Positions 37,902-50,300 of a DNA stretch of 64,000 nt are shown one piece after another. The notes under the pieces are model-generated. The model was not told the DNA's origin, did no database searches, and saw only the letters and a list, made by a program, of their open reading frames with translations. Numbering within the stretch: position 1 is the first letter of the stretch; each line of letters starts with the position of its first letter. This stretch comes from Arachis hypogaea (Eukaryota; Streptophyta; Magnoliopsida; Fabales; Fabaceae): assembly GCF_003086295.3 (NCBI RefSeq), contig NC_092039.1, forward strand, positions 66,731,649 through 66,795,648. The letters are read 5' to 3'. The position numbers and the translations under genes were made by a program.

Positions 37902-38312
37902 CCGTGCCTTGATCCTCAAGTGGCACGCCCTAGTGAATTCTGGAATTGGCGTGCCACGCCTTCGACACAAAGTGGCACACCCTAGTGATCACTCTTCTAG
38001 GTTATTAGTTGGCATGCCACACCCCTTTGATGGTCTTCATTATTGCTCTCTAGAATGTTGTGCCAGCGTGCCACGTCAATACATTTTTGTGGCATTTGTT
38101 CCAAGTGGCACGCCTGCTTCACACGCCCACTTGTTTAGTTGTTTCCTTCCCATTTTTGATGTCTTTTTCACCTGAAATTTAACACAAACTCATTTCAAAA
38201 TAATGTACTATGATATTCATCAATTATGGAATGAATTGCAATGATCAAATGAGATTATGCCTCTTTTATGGTCCTTTTATGCAAGAAAAAAGGTAGATGA
38301 TGTAAGTCATCA

Positions 38313-38960
38313 TATGGCATGTGACTTAACCCTGCGAAATGCACCTTCGCAGTAGAAGCTGGCAAATTCTTGGATTTATGCCGACACAAAGAGGAATCGA
38401 AGCAAACCCGAACAAGTGTCAGGCCATACTCGACATGAAAAGCCCGACCTGTGTCAAAGAAGTGCAACAACTCAACGGGCGACTGGCAGCCTTGTCCATA
38501 TTTCTAGCCGGATCAGCCATAAGATCTCTCCCCTTCTACGCTATGCTAAGTAAGGGAAAGAAGTTCGAATAGACACTAGAGTGCGAGCTAGCTTTCTAGG
38601 ATTTCAAAAGATTCCTAGGACAACCACCCATTCTTACCCGACCTCGGGAAGGAGAAACACTCATATTATACCTCGCAGTAGGAAGCCAGGCAGTGGCTTT
38701 AGCACTAGTCAGAGAGGACGAAAGCGGACAGCATCCTATATACTTCATCATCAAAGCGCTACAAGGGTCCGAACTGAACTATCAAAAGATAGAGAAGTTC
38801 GCCTACGCTCTTATATTAACCTCTCGATGACTTCGACCATACTTCCAAGCTCACACCATTAAAGTTCGGACCAACCAGCCCATAAAAGGTATTTTACAGA
38901 AAACAGATTTAGCAGGAAAAATCCTACAGTGGACAGTCGAGTTGTCTAAATTCGACTTCC
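38313..38960 (+). pseudogene. Element H reverse transcriptase end and RNase H (Tat-like)
   Basis: It starts abruptly inside reverse transcriptase because G inserted there. In order: LNPAKCTFAVEAGKFLGFM (end of the palm/thumb), GIEANPNKCQAILDM, VQQLNGRLAALSIFL, then PILTRPREGETLILYLAV (RNase H start), HPIYFIIKALQGSELNYQ and KFDFQYEARTAIKSQYLADF. The reading passes through stops near 38580, 38598 and 38828. The domains copy element RNA into DNA and degrade the RNA strand. The N-terminal fingers and catalytic YxDD lie beyond G and are not in the window. Confidence 0.85.
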
Positions 38961-39500
38961 AATATGAAGCTCGGACGGCGATCAAATCACAGTATCTGGC
39001 CGACTTTAGTGCAGAGTACACTAACACCCCGGAAACCCCTACAAATTGGAATCTTTACATGGATGGCTCCTCAAATAAAACCTGGAGTGGAGAAGGTGTG
39101 ATAATAGAGAGTAATCAGGGAACCCAAATCGAACTCTCACCAAAGTTCGAGTTCCCTGCTTTCAAGAACCAGGCTGAGTATGAGGTGCTATTGGCTGGCT
39201 TGAAGCTGGCTAAAGAAGTCGGAGCCCAAAAACTTATCATCTCTAGCAATTTACAGGTTGTCACCTCACAAATAGCAGGGAACTATCAAGCCAAAGATTC
39301 TGCTATGAAAAAGTACCTGGACAAAACCAGAGAATAACTCGGGCAATTTCAGGTATGTGGAGCAGAATGCTCGAGCTAACGCACTCTCAAAATTAGCCAG
39401 CACCAAACCAGGGGGCAATAATAGGAGCCTCATCCAAGAAGTACTGCAGAACCCGTCAATCTCGGAAGAAGAAAAAATCCTAGCCATATCAGGCCAGGAT
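38942..39500 (+). pseudogene. Element H second (archaeal-type) RNase H
   Basis: The open frame 38942-39337 contains NWNLYMDGSSNKTWSGEG (first acidic residue), NQAEYEVLLAGLKLAKEVG (Glu) and SSNLQVVTSQIAGNYQAKD. Relatives read S-D-S-Q at the last site, so the third catalytic Asp is Asn here, a G-to-A change. A stop at 39335 and a frame change follow, then ARANALSKLAST, the usual linker into the integrase. A second RNase H is characteristic of the Tat branch of Ty3-gypsy elements. Confidence 0.85.
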
Positions 39501-39509
39501 TAAGGATGG

Positions 39510-40738
39510 ATGACTCCAATAATCAACTACCTCAAGTCAGAGATACTCTCTGCAGATAAGAAGGAGGCAAAGAGGTTAAAGCGGAAGGCACAGTATTACA
39601 CCATCATAAATGACATTCTATACAAGAGAGGAATTTCGACACCCCTACTAAAATGTGTACCGACCTCTAACATAAAAGAGGTCTTGGAAGAGATACACAG
39701 TGGCACCTGTGGGAACCATCTCGGAGCACGAGCCCTTGTCAAAAAAGTACTCCGAGCCAGATTCTTTTGGCCAACTTTACAAAAAGAAGCCACCGAGTAT
39801 GTTAAGACGTGTCCACCATGTGCGAAACATGCCAACTTGTATGTCGCCCCACCAGAGGAACTCATCAGCATAACATCACCTTGGCTATTTGTAAAGTGGG
39901 GACTCAACCTTCTTGGGCCCTTCCCCCAACGGTCAGGACAGGTTAAGTTCCTCATTGTAGGGGTAGATTATTTTACAAAATGGATAGAGGCAAAGCCCCT
40001 AGCCAATGCCATTGCCCAAAGAAGTCAAAAATTCCTATATAGGAACATTATCACGAGGCTTGGGGTTCCTTACTCCATCACCACAGACAATGGCACCCAA
40101 TTCACAAATGCAGCCTTTAGAATGTTGGTAACTGACCTAAAGATAAAGCACGAATTCATATCCGTAGAACACCCATAGGCTAACGGACAAGCAGAAGCTG
40201 CCAATAAAGTCATATTAGCCGGGTTAAAATGGAGGTTGCAGGACACAAAGGAAGCCTGGGCCGAAGAGTTCCCACAAGTCATATGGGCATATCGGACAAC
40301 TCCACACTCCACCACAAAGGAATCACCCTTCCGATTGACTTATGGATGGAGGCAATGATACCGGTAGAAGTTGAAGAAGGATCATCCAAAACGATCCTCT
40401 ACAGCGAAGAAGCTAACTCCTAACTTCAAAAGGGAGAGCTCGACCTACTCTCAGAAGTTCGAGAAAGAGCTTGGATCAGAGAAGAAGCACTAAAACACCA
40501 CATGGCCTTAAGATACAATCAAAAAGTAGTGCAGCGAAGCTTTGCCAAGAATGACCTCATCCTAATCCGAAATGATATCGGAACAAGTCGACCCGGAGAG
40601 GGAAGAGTAGCTAATTGGAAAGGACCCTACCAAATCACAGAGGTACTGGGAAAAGGTTACTACAAAGTGTCCGAACACGAGGGCCGAGAGCTACCGAGAT
40701 CATGGCACACCTGCAATCTAAGAAGGTATTATAGTTAA
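39510..40738 (+). pseudogene. Element H integrase (Tat-like)
   Basis: The H-H-C-C zinc region is at 39684-39830 (EIHSGTCGNHLGARAL, CPPCAKH). The core follows: GLNLLGPFP, where the catalytic Asp of the usual G-M-D-L-L-G-P is Asn; VDYFTKWIEA; TTDNGTQF (second Asp); then a TAG at 40177-40179 in place of a CAG codon, and NGQAEAANK (Glu). The C-terminus 40502-40738 ends LPRSWHTCNLRRYYS, the typical Tat terminus without a chromodomain. The enzyme joins element DNA to the chromosome; with the first Asp gone and a stop in the core this copy is inactive. Confidence 0.9.
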
Positions 40739-41090
40739 AAGGTAATAAAAGATCTTGGGACAAAAGTGCACTATTTTTCCTAAAAAAGGTTTTTTAATGA
40801 GGCACCAAGCCAAGATCTACAAAATTACCTAACTTAAGAAGGGTGAACACCCACATGTATATATTTGCCTATTTTCTACTTAGAATAAAGTTTTTCAGAT
40901 TTTCTACAAAATTCTCTTTATTAAGATGCATTAATCTGAAAATGCAAAAATTCATTGCCCGATTATAAAGCTACAGATCAGCAAAAGTGAAAACCAAATT
41001 CACTGCTCGACGTGGTCGACAAAGAATGAAAACCGAATTCATCAAAGATCGACCAAACGAGGATCAAACTCTATAAAATCGGCAAGATGA
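40739..41090 (+). other. Element H 3' internal, non-coding
   Basis: AC-rich sequence after pol without frames; it leads into the tandem repeat. It includes a CAAGATCT landmark and a GACC/GGTC-rich tail. Confidence 0.6.
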
Positions 41091-41735
41091 AAAGCAATAA
41101 AAACAGAATAATGCAAGAATTTATAAAAAGCGATCCATGAATAGAGACCTGACGAGGTCTGAAACAAAAATGGATTACTAGAAATAACTTGGAATGGACC
41201 AACACAAAAGAAGTTGGACCAGATTAAAGCGACGAAAAGTTATAAAAAGTAATCCCTAAAAAGAGGCCTGGCCAGCCCTAAAAAGTGGATTACTAGAAAT
41301 AACTTCAAAAAGAACCAACACGAAGAAGTCGGACCAAAGCTACAAAGTTATAAAAAGTAATCCATAAAAAGAGAGCGGACAAGGTCCAAAAAATGGATTA
41401 CTAGAAATAACTTCCAAAGGAACCGACAAGAAGAAGTCGGACCAAAGCTACAAAGTTATAAAAAGTAATCCATAAAAAGATATCGGACAAGGTCCAAAAA
41501 ATGGATTACTAGAAATAACTTAGAAGGGACCGATATGACGAAGTAGGCCCGGCAAAGCTACAAAAAGTTATAAAAAGTAATCTATAAAAAAATACTTGGC
41601 AAGGTCCAAACAAAATGGATTACTAAAAATAACTTAGAGTGGACCGACATGAAAAAGTCACCCCAAGGCGACCAAAAGCGACAGAGTTATAAAAAGTAAA
41701 CCCAAGGGATTACAAGAAATAACTCAAGAAAAAGA
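41091..41735. repeat. Tandem repeat, about 110-118 bp period, 5-6 copies
   Basis: Successive units carry GTTATAAAAAGTAATCC (41232, 41343, 41453, 41567, 41684) and GGATTACTAGAAATAACTT, with variable spacer words (GACGAAGTCGG). AAGTAATCC and GGATTACT face each other, so each unit can fold. Tandem repeats between pol and the 3' LTR are known in Tat/Ogre-type elements. Confidence 0.85.
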
Positions 41736-42290
41736 TCAACTAAAAAAAATCAACTAACAGAAGGCATGTGTCAAAAGGGAGACAACTCGACCCGAAAGAC
41801 CACGACCTCGCCAAAATCAATTTACAAACTATTCTATCAAAGAATACTCAAAAACAAAAAACTAGCCTTAAAAGGACACTTCAACTAAGGTAGTGCACAA
41901 AGGCAATCAAAAGAGATCGGACAACAAGACTCCAACACTCTAAAGATTCCTGGAAAGTGCTAAAGAAAGCTACAGGCAAGCATATCACAAAGAAATAAAG
42001 TTGTTACAATAAAACAGACTCAAGAGGCCACTTAGAAGTCGACCACAAGAGCTGAAGAAAATACTTTGTTTTTCTAAATAAAGTTACTAAAAGAAAAGCA
42101 ACTAAAAGTGTCCAGAGTCAGAATAGACCAAGAAGTCACAAAATAGTAGTTCAAAAGACCCACAAGTCGGGCCATCACAGATATGAAAACAAATCAGAAA
42201 CTATAAAGGATGTGAAGATTCCTCAGTGGCGGCATCTCGTGGCGAAGGAAGACAGGTCGCAAGCGGGACAGCAGCAACGGTTCCATCTAG

Positions 42291-45200
42291 CTAGTTCAGG
42301 ATCTGAACATCTGGGTCCAACTCGGGATGGCCAACCTCAGTAGTAGGAGCCGAAGAAGCTGAGGCAGCAGGACCTTTGGCAGATGGCACAGCAAGCAAAT
42401 CTACGTCTACATCATCATCCGAGCCGTCAGGGACAATCTTCCCATCTACTACAATGTTGTCCAAACTAAATAGAGTCAGGTCAAGCTCGGGAGCAAGAAC
42501 TCGGACCTGAGACTTTAGATTCTCATAAGCAACAGTCACACTACTCACAAGATGACTCTGGAGCTCGGCATAGTCAGATCGAGCAGATTCCAAACTCTCC
42601 CGGAACTCTACCATCTCCCTATAAGTCCGGACATAGCTATCCTTGTGCTTCTGGGCCATCTCCTTGATAAACCCCAATTTCGTGGTTAATCTTAATCTTC
42701 TTTTAGGAGATTTATTCACCTTTTCCCACTTTTATTCATAAGGCAAGTATTGGATGAAAGAAATGAGGAGAAAAGCATACAAAGTGAGAATGCATGAGGA
42801 AACAAGAATTGGGAATGCATCGATGGGCGCGCACGTGTACAAGGCGCACATGCGCAAAAGTGATTTTGAATAGAGACACGCACGCGTATATGACGCGTCC
42901 GTGCGGATGAAGAAATAGCCAATCGACGCGCCGATACTCGCACGTGACTCACTTAAAGGAAAAACGCTGGGGGCGATTTCTGAGCAGCCCAGGCCCAATT
43001 CCAACCTAATTCTGAGTGTATTTCATGAAGAATTGAAGCCCAAGCAAAGGGGGGAGCAATTGTTTGTAGTATAGCATCATGTAGTTTAGTTTCTAGAGAG
43101 AGAAGCTCCCTCTTCTCTCTAGAATTAGGGTTCCTAGGATATTTCAATCTTAGATCTAGGTCCAATTTCATGTTTTCATCTTGTTTCCTTTATGCATTCT
43201 TGCTTCTACACCTTCATTCTCTTAGTTTGTTATGATAATTTTAATTTTATGCTTCTTTCATGTTATTGAATGCTCATGTTGGATTTGGATTCTCTATTAA
43301 TGCAATTGATGTTTGATGTTCTTTTTGTTGATGATGTGAGTTGTGAATTTTACTTTTCTTGTAATTGGTAGTTGGTAGATTTACTATTTCTTGCACATTT
43401 ACCATGCTTTCCATTTATACCCACCAAGTATTTAACAAAATGCTTGGTTGGGCTTTAGAGTAGATCTTGAGCATTCTTGGATTAGAAAGAGTAATTAGGT
43501 GATCTTGAGTCATGAAAACCCAACCTATGTTGGTGACCTAGAGTTGTTAGCCAATATTGTTTCCATTGACGCTAATCTTTTGCTAATTCAATTAGTAAGT
43601 TGATTATGACATTTGGATTGAGATTAGCTAGTCTTATTAGACTTTCTCCGAGTATGAGGATAATATGATACCTTCCTCCATCGTCGGGGATGACGTAATA
43701 AGATAAATTCTTGTTTATTATTGTGATATGATTGATTAGTCTTCTTTGACGTTCTCCCTATGTGAAGATAACATGATACCTTCTTCCATTTGTTGGAGTT
43801 GACTAAATAGGATGAATTAATCATTGTATCACTAGGATAGAAAGCCTATATTCTCAATTCTTGCCATGAATGTCTCTTTTGATTACTTGCTCTCTTTAGT
43901 TACTTGCTTGATTTACTTTTCTTGCCATCTACTTTCTTGTCCATTTATTTTCTTGCCCCTTTTATAAATCAAACCCCTTGTTCCTTCATAGCCAATAATC
44001 ATTCACTTCATTGCAATTTCTTGTGAGATGACCCGAGGTTTAAATACTTCGGTTAATTTTTATTGGGGTTTGTACTCGTGACAAAACCAAAGTTTAATTT
44101 GATGCGAGAGTTGACTATCGGTTTGGACTATACTAACAACGGGAACATTTTGTGGAATTCCGAACCAGTGTAGATTCTTGCTTATCACTCCTCTGACAGA
44201 TCCGCCAAAGCCTTAGCCACTGTAGCCTGAGTCTTCTCACCCTCCAACTCTTTCTCCAGCTTCGCCACCTTTTCTCGAGCTCCTCCTTCAACCCCTTGAT
44301 CCTATCATACTCCGACTTGGCCTCCTCCATGAAAGCCTTGGTGGCATGAACAGGAACATCTGGAGCAGTCCTAAATAAAGCTGCTCCCATATGTGTCATC
44401 TTTATACTGCTTTGTGTAATGAAGTCCAAATGTTGAAGAATGGACACATCATTCAAAGGCAAAATACCATAGGGAGTAATTTGCTGATCGACAAACTCCA
44501 CGACATCAAAATCAGGGGCATCCAAATTAAAGGTCTCGGCAGTTCTCTGCTTCTTGGGAGAAGGACCAACAGCAGATGGGAAGGCAGCATTGGAGGTTGG
44601 TAGAGGAGGAACAGATGAGGCTAGCCGGACATTAGGAGTCGGCATGACTTTCTTGGGTCCAGAAGCGTCTGAGGTCGACCTCTTCAAGGAAGCCTTAGAC
44701 GACCCCTCACCGGGAACCTTCGCCGAGATGTTTAAGGCTGCAGTTGCCTTTTTCGCCTTTTTAAAGGCCTTCATGGAATCATTGTTTTTAACAATCTCTG
44801 GAAATACACAGCAAGAAACCAAGTTATAAATTGGAAAGAAAAGGAATAAACGCGACAAAGCAAACATACACAACAAGATATAAAGGAAGTCAGCCACTAC
44901 CTAGTTCAGCTCGCAGAAGTGATGTATCTCCTAGAATTTTCTTGGTATCAAGATGAGGAGGCTGCCCCTAGTTCTCTTCCAACACAGTCATAAAGGCTTG
45001 CTCAACCTCATCCAACATCTCCCAGGAATACCTAGATACCACTACATTCTGTTGCCACTCTAAAGGAAAGGCAGGCTCATTATTCTCATCCAGAAAAAAG
45101 GGGCGAGCTCCTTCGACAGCTCGAATCTTGAAAAAATAGTTCTTAAAATGAAGGAAGGATTCATCATACATGGAAAAGACCTTTTTCCTCTGGGAAGATC

Positions 45201-45683
45201 AGAAAGAGACCCAGGCGGCCTTCTTCTTAACAACACTAGGCTTTGTCAGAATAAAAAGATAAAAGAAGAGGGATTGGGAAGGCTGGACACCTAATTCATG
45301 GCACAACAATTGAAAAATCTTTATAAAACCCTAAGAATTGAGGTGGAGACGGAGCTACGTTAGAAGACCACAAAAGGTTGGTCTCGAAAGGAAGAGTGAT
45401 ATTCATTTGACAAAAAAGAAGTCGTACACATAGAAAAAGGGACAGTCTCCAACAACCTGAGTAGAAAAACAAACTCTCTCTTTAGAAGTAAGGGATACAA
45501 GCTCATAATTCTTTTCATCACTACCATTACTACAAACCCTATGAAACTTCCTAAGCTGCTCACAAAATTCAGAATCAACCAGCGAAACACACATAAGAAC
45601 CATAGAATCCACCCAGTCGGCCATGCCATTAGGGACCTGGGAGGATATCTCGACAATATTTTTGCGAGAAGACATGAGATCAA
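42291..45683 (-). pseudogene. Antisense reading frame of element H (interrupted)
   Basis: Minus-strand coding sequence lying between pol and the 3' LTR. The N-terminal part is MSSRKNIVEISSQVPNG... (45683-45403), a frameshifted middle (45360-45420), VEGARPFFLDENNEPAFPLEW (45171-44968), a Ser/Pro/Lys-rich linker (44897-44600), a helical segment ending KEELEK with a 1- or 2-base frameshift at about 44265, and after the solo LTR (42665-44187) a coiled-coil tail MAQKHKDSYVRTYREM (42660-42291) ending in an acidic C-terminus. Tat-type elements commonly carry such an antisense frame of unknown function. It has the look of a retained protein gene but is broken by frameshifts and an insertion. Confidence 0.7.
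42665..44187 (+). mobile_element. Solo LTR (TGATAA...TTATCA family) in the antisense frame
   Basis: TGATAAACCCC (42665) to TTGCTTATCA (44187), flanked by perfect duplications CTCCT (42660-42664 and 44188-44192). It is the full-length relative of LTR fragment C. It contains ACGCGT-type palindromes (42830-42950) and the GATGACCCGAGG tail. Taking it out brings the two halves of the antisense frame together across the shared CTCCT. Confidence 0.93.
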
Positions 45684-46683
45684 ATAGTCCTACAACAAGA
45701 AAAAGAAAAAACTGGTACTACCAAAACAACTCAGGAAAATAAGGTAACAAATCGGACAGCAAAATTAAACAGCAAGTAGCAGACTCAGCAGTAAAAGGGA
45801 AACCCTAAGACTCACACCAAAGTCCAGGGGCACCCTTTGGAGGCAGTAATGAAGTAAGGACTAAAACTTACGTCTCGACATCTCTCAACAAATAACCCTC
45901 TTCTCAAACAAGCAAATCAAAGAGTCATTAAAATCACCATCTCTTTACAAAAGGAACTATCATACATCAAAGCATACCAAATAGAAATCACCAAAGACGC
46001 AACCTTTCTCAGAATCAAATAGCTTATTATTCCAAAAGCTTCAAATCAGAGGACACAATTAGAGACAGTAACAAATTATTCAAAAGCCCTAGGAGCATCA
46101 ACTATCAGGAAACAAGAGAAGGTTCATACAAAATGAAAAAAACCCTTAGAACAAGCGTCACATGCAACCGGGCACGACAAAAACACAGGAAAGATTCAAG
46201 CTTTCCAACACAAAATCAACCAAGATCAAAACTTTTCAAATACAAAGAAAAGAACGGCTTGGAAAGTAAAAGAAGAGAAGAAGAAAACCAACCTGTTAAA
46301 GAAGAAGGAGATGACAAAAGAAGTGACGAAGAAGCCACGAAGCACGAGAATGGAAGAACTTGAGAAACGAAAGGGTAAAACACCAACAGTCAGAGAAAGG
46401 GAAGTGAAAAAAGAAAGAAAGACTGAAGCTTTGAAAATTCAAATGATGATACAAAGAGGGAAGTAAAAGGAAATGGCAAAGAGTTAATGAGTATTTAAAC
46501 CCTCGCACGTTCCCAAGGAAAGCGCAACGCACAAAGCAATTAAAGGAGTGAGAAGAAACGCTTCGTATTCAAAAGCTTTACAAAACAGGATCAACAAAAA
46601 TGCTCGAGCTCGACCTCACCAAAAGAAGGCGAAGTCCAAAAAGACATGACCTCTAAAAAAAGATCGAGCTCAAGCAGGGGCAC
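45684..46683. other. Element H, 3' end of internal region
   Basis: A-rich and unremarkable; upstream region of the antisense frame on the minus strand. It ends in a polypurine tract, AAGCAGGGGCAC (46672-46683), right before the LTR. Confidence 0.65.
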
Positions 46684-47217
46684 TGTTCATGCCTCGGGTT
46701 GAGCTGCACGACCCTAGCTGATCAAAGTCAAGACGACCAGCTTGTTCAAAGATCAGAATTACCCGACCTCTTTATAAAAGAGGTCGGCCACACCGCTACA
46801 GAGGCCCAAGGAGGCCCAAACAGAGGAACACAACCCAAATCTAAAGGCAGCCCAAGCCTAGAAAAGATAAGGGCGGTTCCCTTAAAGATAAAGATGACTT
46901 CACTCAAAGATAAGATAAGATAACAATCTTATCTCTAGAAAAGGTCATTCCACGCTATTATAAATACACTGGAATACCCAGGTATAACTCATACTCTGAT
47001 TCTACTAAAAACCTGGTTAATACCTTACTAACTTAAGCATTAGAGTCCCTTGCAGGTACCACCACCCTCGGATGACGAAGGATCAACACCACCACCAAGT
47101 CCAACAAGTCAGACATGGTGGCTCCAGCCACCATCATCAAGTCGGACTCAACAGCGCCGACCAGCACAGAAGATCTCGTCCTAGATCGACCTACAGTTTC
47201 AGGTAACCCTCGGAACA
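46684..47217 (+). mobile_element. Element H 3' LTR
   Basis: TGTTCATGCC (46684) to CTCGGAACA (47217), TG...CA with TGTTC/GAACA termini, directly after the polypurine tract. About 534 bp. It has a TATAAATA box at 46959-46966 and an ACC-repeat-rich U5. The element's 5' LTR is not in the window. Confidence 0.88.
46959..46966 (+). promoter_or_regulatory. TATA box, LTR of element H
   Basis: TATAAATA in the middle of the LTR, in the position expected to start the R region; ACTGGAATACCC follows. Confidence 0.6.
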
Positions 47218-47339
47218 AATGGTAATAGAGTTGTTGGTGCCTCTAAGGATCCTTTGGCAATTCCTTATCTTGATGATGATGAGTTTGAAGAACTTCTCTA
47301 AGGATGTCTTCCTCCTGCTCCTGATAATGATGAAGATGG
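47218..47339 (+). other. 122-bp segment between elements H and I
   Basis: Can be read as a fragment, GASKDPLAIPYLDDDEFEELL, then a stop and more acidic residues. I do not recognise it; it may be the tail of an older element's coding region. It is the only DNA between the LTRs of H and I. Confidence 0.4.
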
Positions 47340-50300
47340 TGTAACACCCCAATTACCCTAAGCCTTACCTCTAGCCGTAAAGCAAAGGTTAATTAGAGGT
47401 TACAACAGTCCTAAGGCTTATATATATTTATATATAGAAGGAAATAATATATTCTAGAAGCCCGATGAAGGATTAAGCTCAAAGAGAGATTTACAAAAGC
47501 GCGAAATGTTCACACAAAGCTACCGCACAAGACACAAAGTATAGATGCAAGAGAAAATAACATATATAAATATAAGAATATAATATTCATACAGAACAAG
47601 CCGCAACTTGCGGAGTTTAAGCTGACTAGTTATATACCAAAAAATACAGAATTTTGGAGTTAAAACAGCTTATACAACTTATCTCTCAGATATACCTCTA
47701 AGGCCATAAAGATAAATATACAAAGAGATGTCAGAGAATACTACGACAAAAGTAAAACAGAAATATACAAGGAAAGAACCATACTCCGCTCTGTCACCAT
47801 GTTCGCAATTTCACCTAGGTGAATTTGTAAACCTGCGTTTGAAAAACAACAACAAAGTATGGAATGAGAACCGGAGGTTCTCAATATGGTAACAATGCCC
47901 AATAATGTAAGATGTAAGGCTCCGAGACGCCGAAGGAAATCCTAGAGCTTCACATCACATACAGATATTTAAGCTTAGAATTTAATAAGTAAATTAAGCC
48001 GTTAACCATAAACAAGGTTATCTAAACTTAGGAAAATTCTAACTAATGCTAATCACACCGTTGTATCCCACAGCCTTCACCACCCTAACCTCCGTGCGAT
48101 CCCATTGCCACCGCCTTCCTAACCTCCTCAGCACCAGACAATCACAATTAATGCAAGCAAGTAAAACACAAATAATATACTTGTACAACAAGTAATTTAA
48201 GAAGCAAGTAGGCATGTTATACAATTAGGCAAACTCAAGTACTCAAAGTAAACAAGCATATAGAAGATGTATATGATGAATGTCTATCTTATTGGCTCGT
48301 GATATCACTTGTCGGTCTATGAATGCCAACCCGACACATCCTTTTGGATGTCGCCTTTCTGCCACGTTCGAGGATATAGCGCCTGGCACGCTTTGTTCCG
48401 AGGATATAGTACCTGGCACACTATCGTTTCGAAGATATAGTGCCTGGCACACTATCAATCCAAGGGTATAGTGCCTGGCACACTTTTCACATCCAACAAG
48501 TCCAACCTCAAATCATCACCGGTCATCACCATTTCTTATCCTAATCAACTTTCAATTATCAATTCTCAACTTTGAACATTCTAAGGATATAGTGCCTGGA
48601 ACACTCTCCTTCAAACATTATCATTCGAAGGATATAGTGCCTGGCACACTTTCCACATCCAATAAGATCATCATTCATCTTTGAGTCCTCAACTCATCAT
48701 AACCATCATCGATTCATAATTTTCATTTCGAACTCATTGATTCATCAGTTTCTCGATTCGTTATCAACATTCACCAAGTTCACTACTCCTCCTTCTCTCT
48801 CAAGCAAACTCATCCTCAATACACCCAAAATCTAAGCCTGTGTTTTCTAACTTTTTATCAAATTACCAAGTTAAAATCACCTAGGATCTTCTCTACGTTT
48901 TGATATCCAAAATCGAGCCAAAAGTCTTAAATAGGTGTCACAGAAGTTTACAAGCCTAATCTCCATCCCTAGACTCAAAACGGAAGTATCCTATATATTT
49001 GAACCCAGTTGAAATAGCTTAGTTGAATAAAATAAAAAAACAAAACCATTTCTCTTGCAAAAAATGATTTTAAATTTGAAATCTCTGCACCAAGGCAGCA
49101 AGCTACCCTCTTCTTAGAAAATCCACCAAAAATCATATTTTAATTTGATGTATCTAAAATTTTCCAAAAATAAACTAAACTCATAGAGCTTTAAAGCAGT
49201 CAAAGTCTCATAGAAAAATCATTTTTCTGGAGAGAGTTATACTGATTACAAGTTTACTTTCAAAAATTAGTTTTGCTGTCAAAATAGCTAAGAGCTCTAT
49301 TTTTAAAACAAGCACAACTCCTTCTACAAAATTTATAATAGTCTAAAATTTTGACACAAACAAGAAAACAGTCCAAAACTCAATTTCCTTTTAATCCCAC
49401 TCAAAATTATGGTCAGGATTGGGAGATATAGGCTTGGAAATTCGCTGGTTTGATTATGTAGCTGCAAAAAAATCAATTTTAAAGTAACAAACTTCAAAAA
49501 TTTATATCTCCTAATCCAACCGTTAAACTTTAACCAACATTTTCAAGATTTTTCTACACATCACAAAGATTCGATAAAAATTAATCCCATGCAATTGTGA
49601 TGGTTAGATCGTTCCCAAAAAGCATCCGAAACTGCTGCCAGAAAATAGATTATGCGGAATTTTGCCAAACCTCAACATTCAAAATATTTCAACCATACCA
49701 AAATAACCCAAAATTCATACCAAACACTACTTCAACCATTTTCTCAATCACACAACCTTCTAAACCATTCAACAATTCCAAATCCAACCAAATTCACATT
49801 TTCCACTTTCCATTAACCTTATTAACATCAACAAACCCCATCAAATATTAAAAATCCTCAAAAATCATCATTACTCAATTCTCACATCGTACACCAACAC
49901 CATCATTTACCATAATCAACACAACTCATCAATAATCATCAACAATACCAACAGCTCTCAACAACCATAACAATTATCAACATTCATCCTCAATTTCCTC
50001 AACATCAACAACCATCATAACACTCATAATCAATATCAACCATCAACAATATGAACAATCACTACAAAGCCTCATCAATTTCAATAATCATCAATCCTTC
50101 CTCAATTACAATTAAATCACACATTCATCATCAATCTTCATCATCATTAAATACCAATAATCATCATCAAACTCATATACTCCTCATACTAAAACTCCAT
50201 ATCATCATCACTATCATACAAGTTTTTCCTAAATATCAAAATCACATATAATCAAACATACACCCAAAGCATTCAATCCTATCTTAAGGTCAACTAGCCT

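Larger units (their letters stand above)
34143..38312 (-). mobile_element. Element G 5' LTR (interrupted)
   Basis: Plus strand TGATGAGTTCGG (34143) to GTAAGTCATCA (38312); without the nested solo LTR it is about 2.37 kb. It has the hairpin CCCAC/GTGGG (34228-34243), TATAAATA on minus (35120-35127), and a long CTGGCGTGCCACGCC word array (35228-36103, resuming 37902-38120). It inserted into H's reverse transcriptase; the bases following are TATGG. Confidence 0.85.

Noticed and set aside
49597..50251. Frames of 66-84 codons in the LTR of element I
   Set aside because: Low-complexity CAT/CAA-rich sequence within the LTR.
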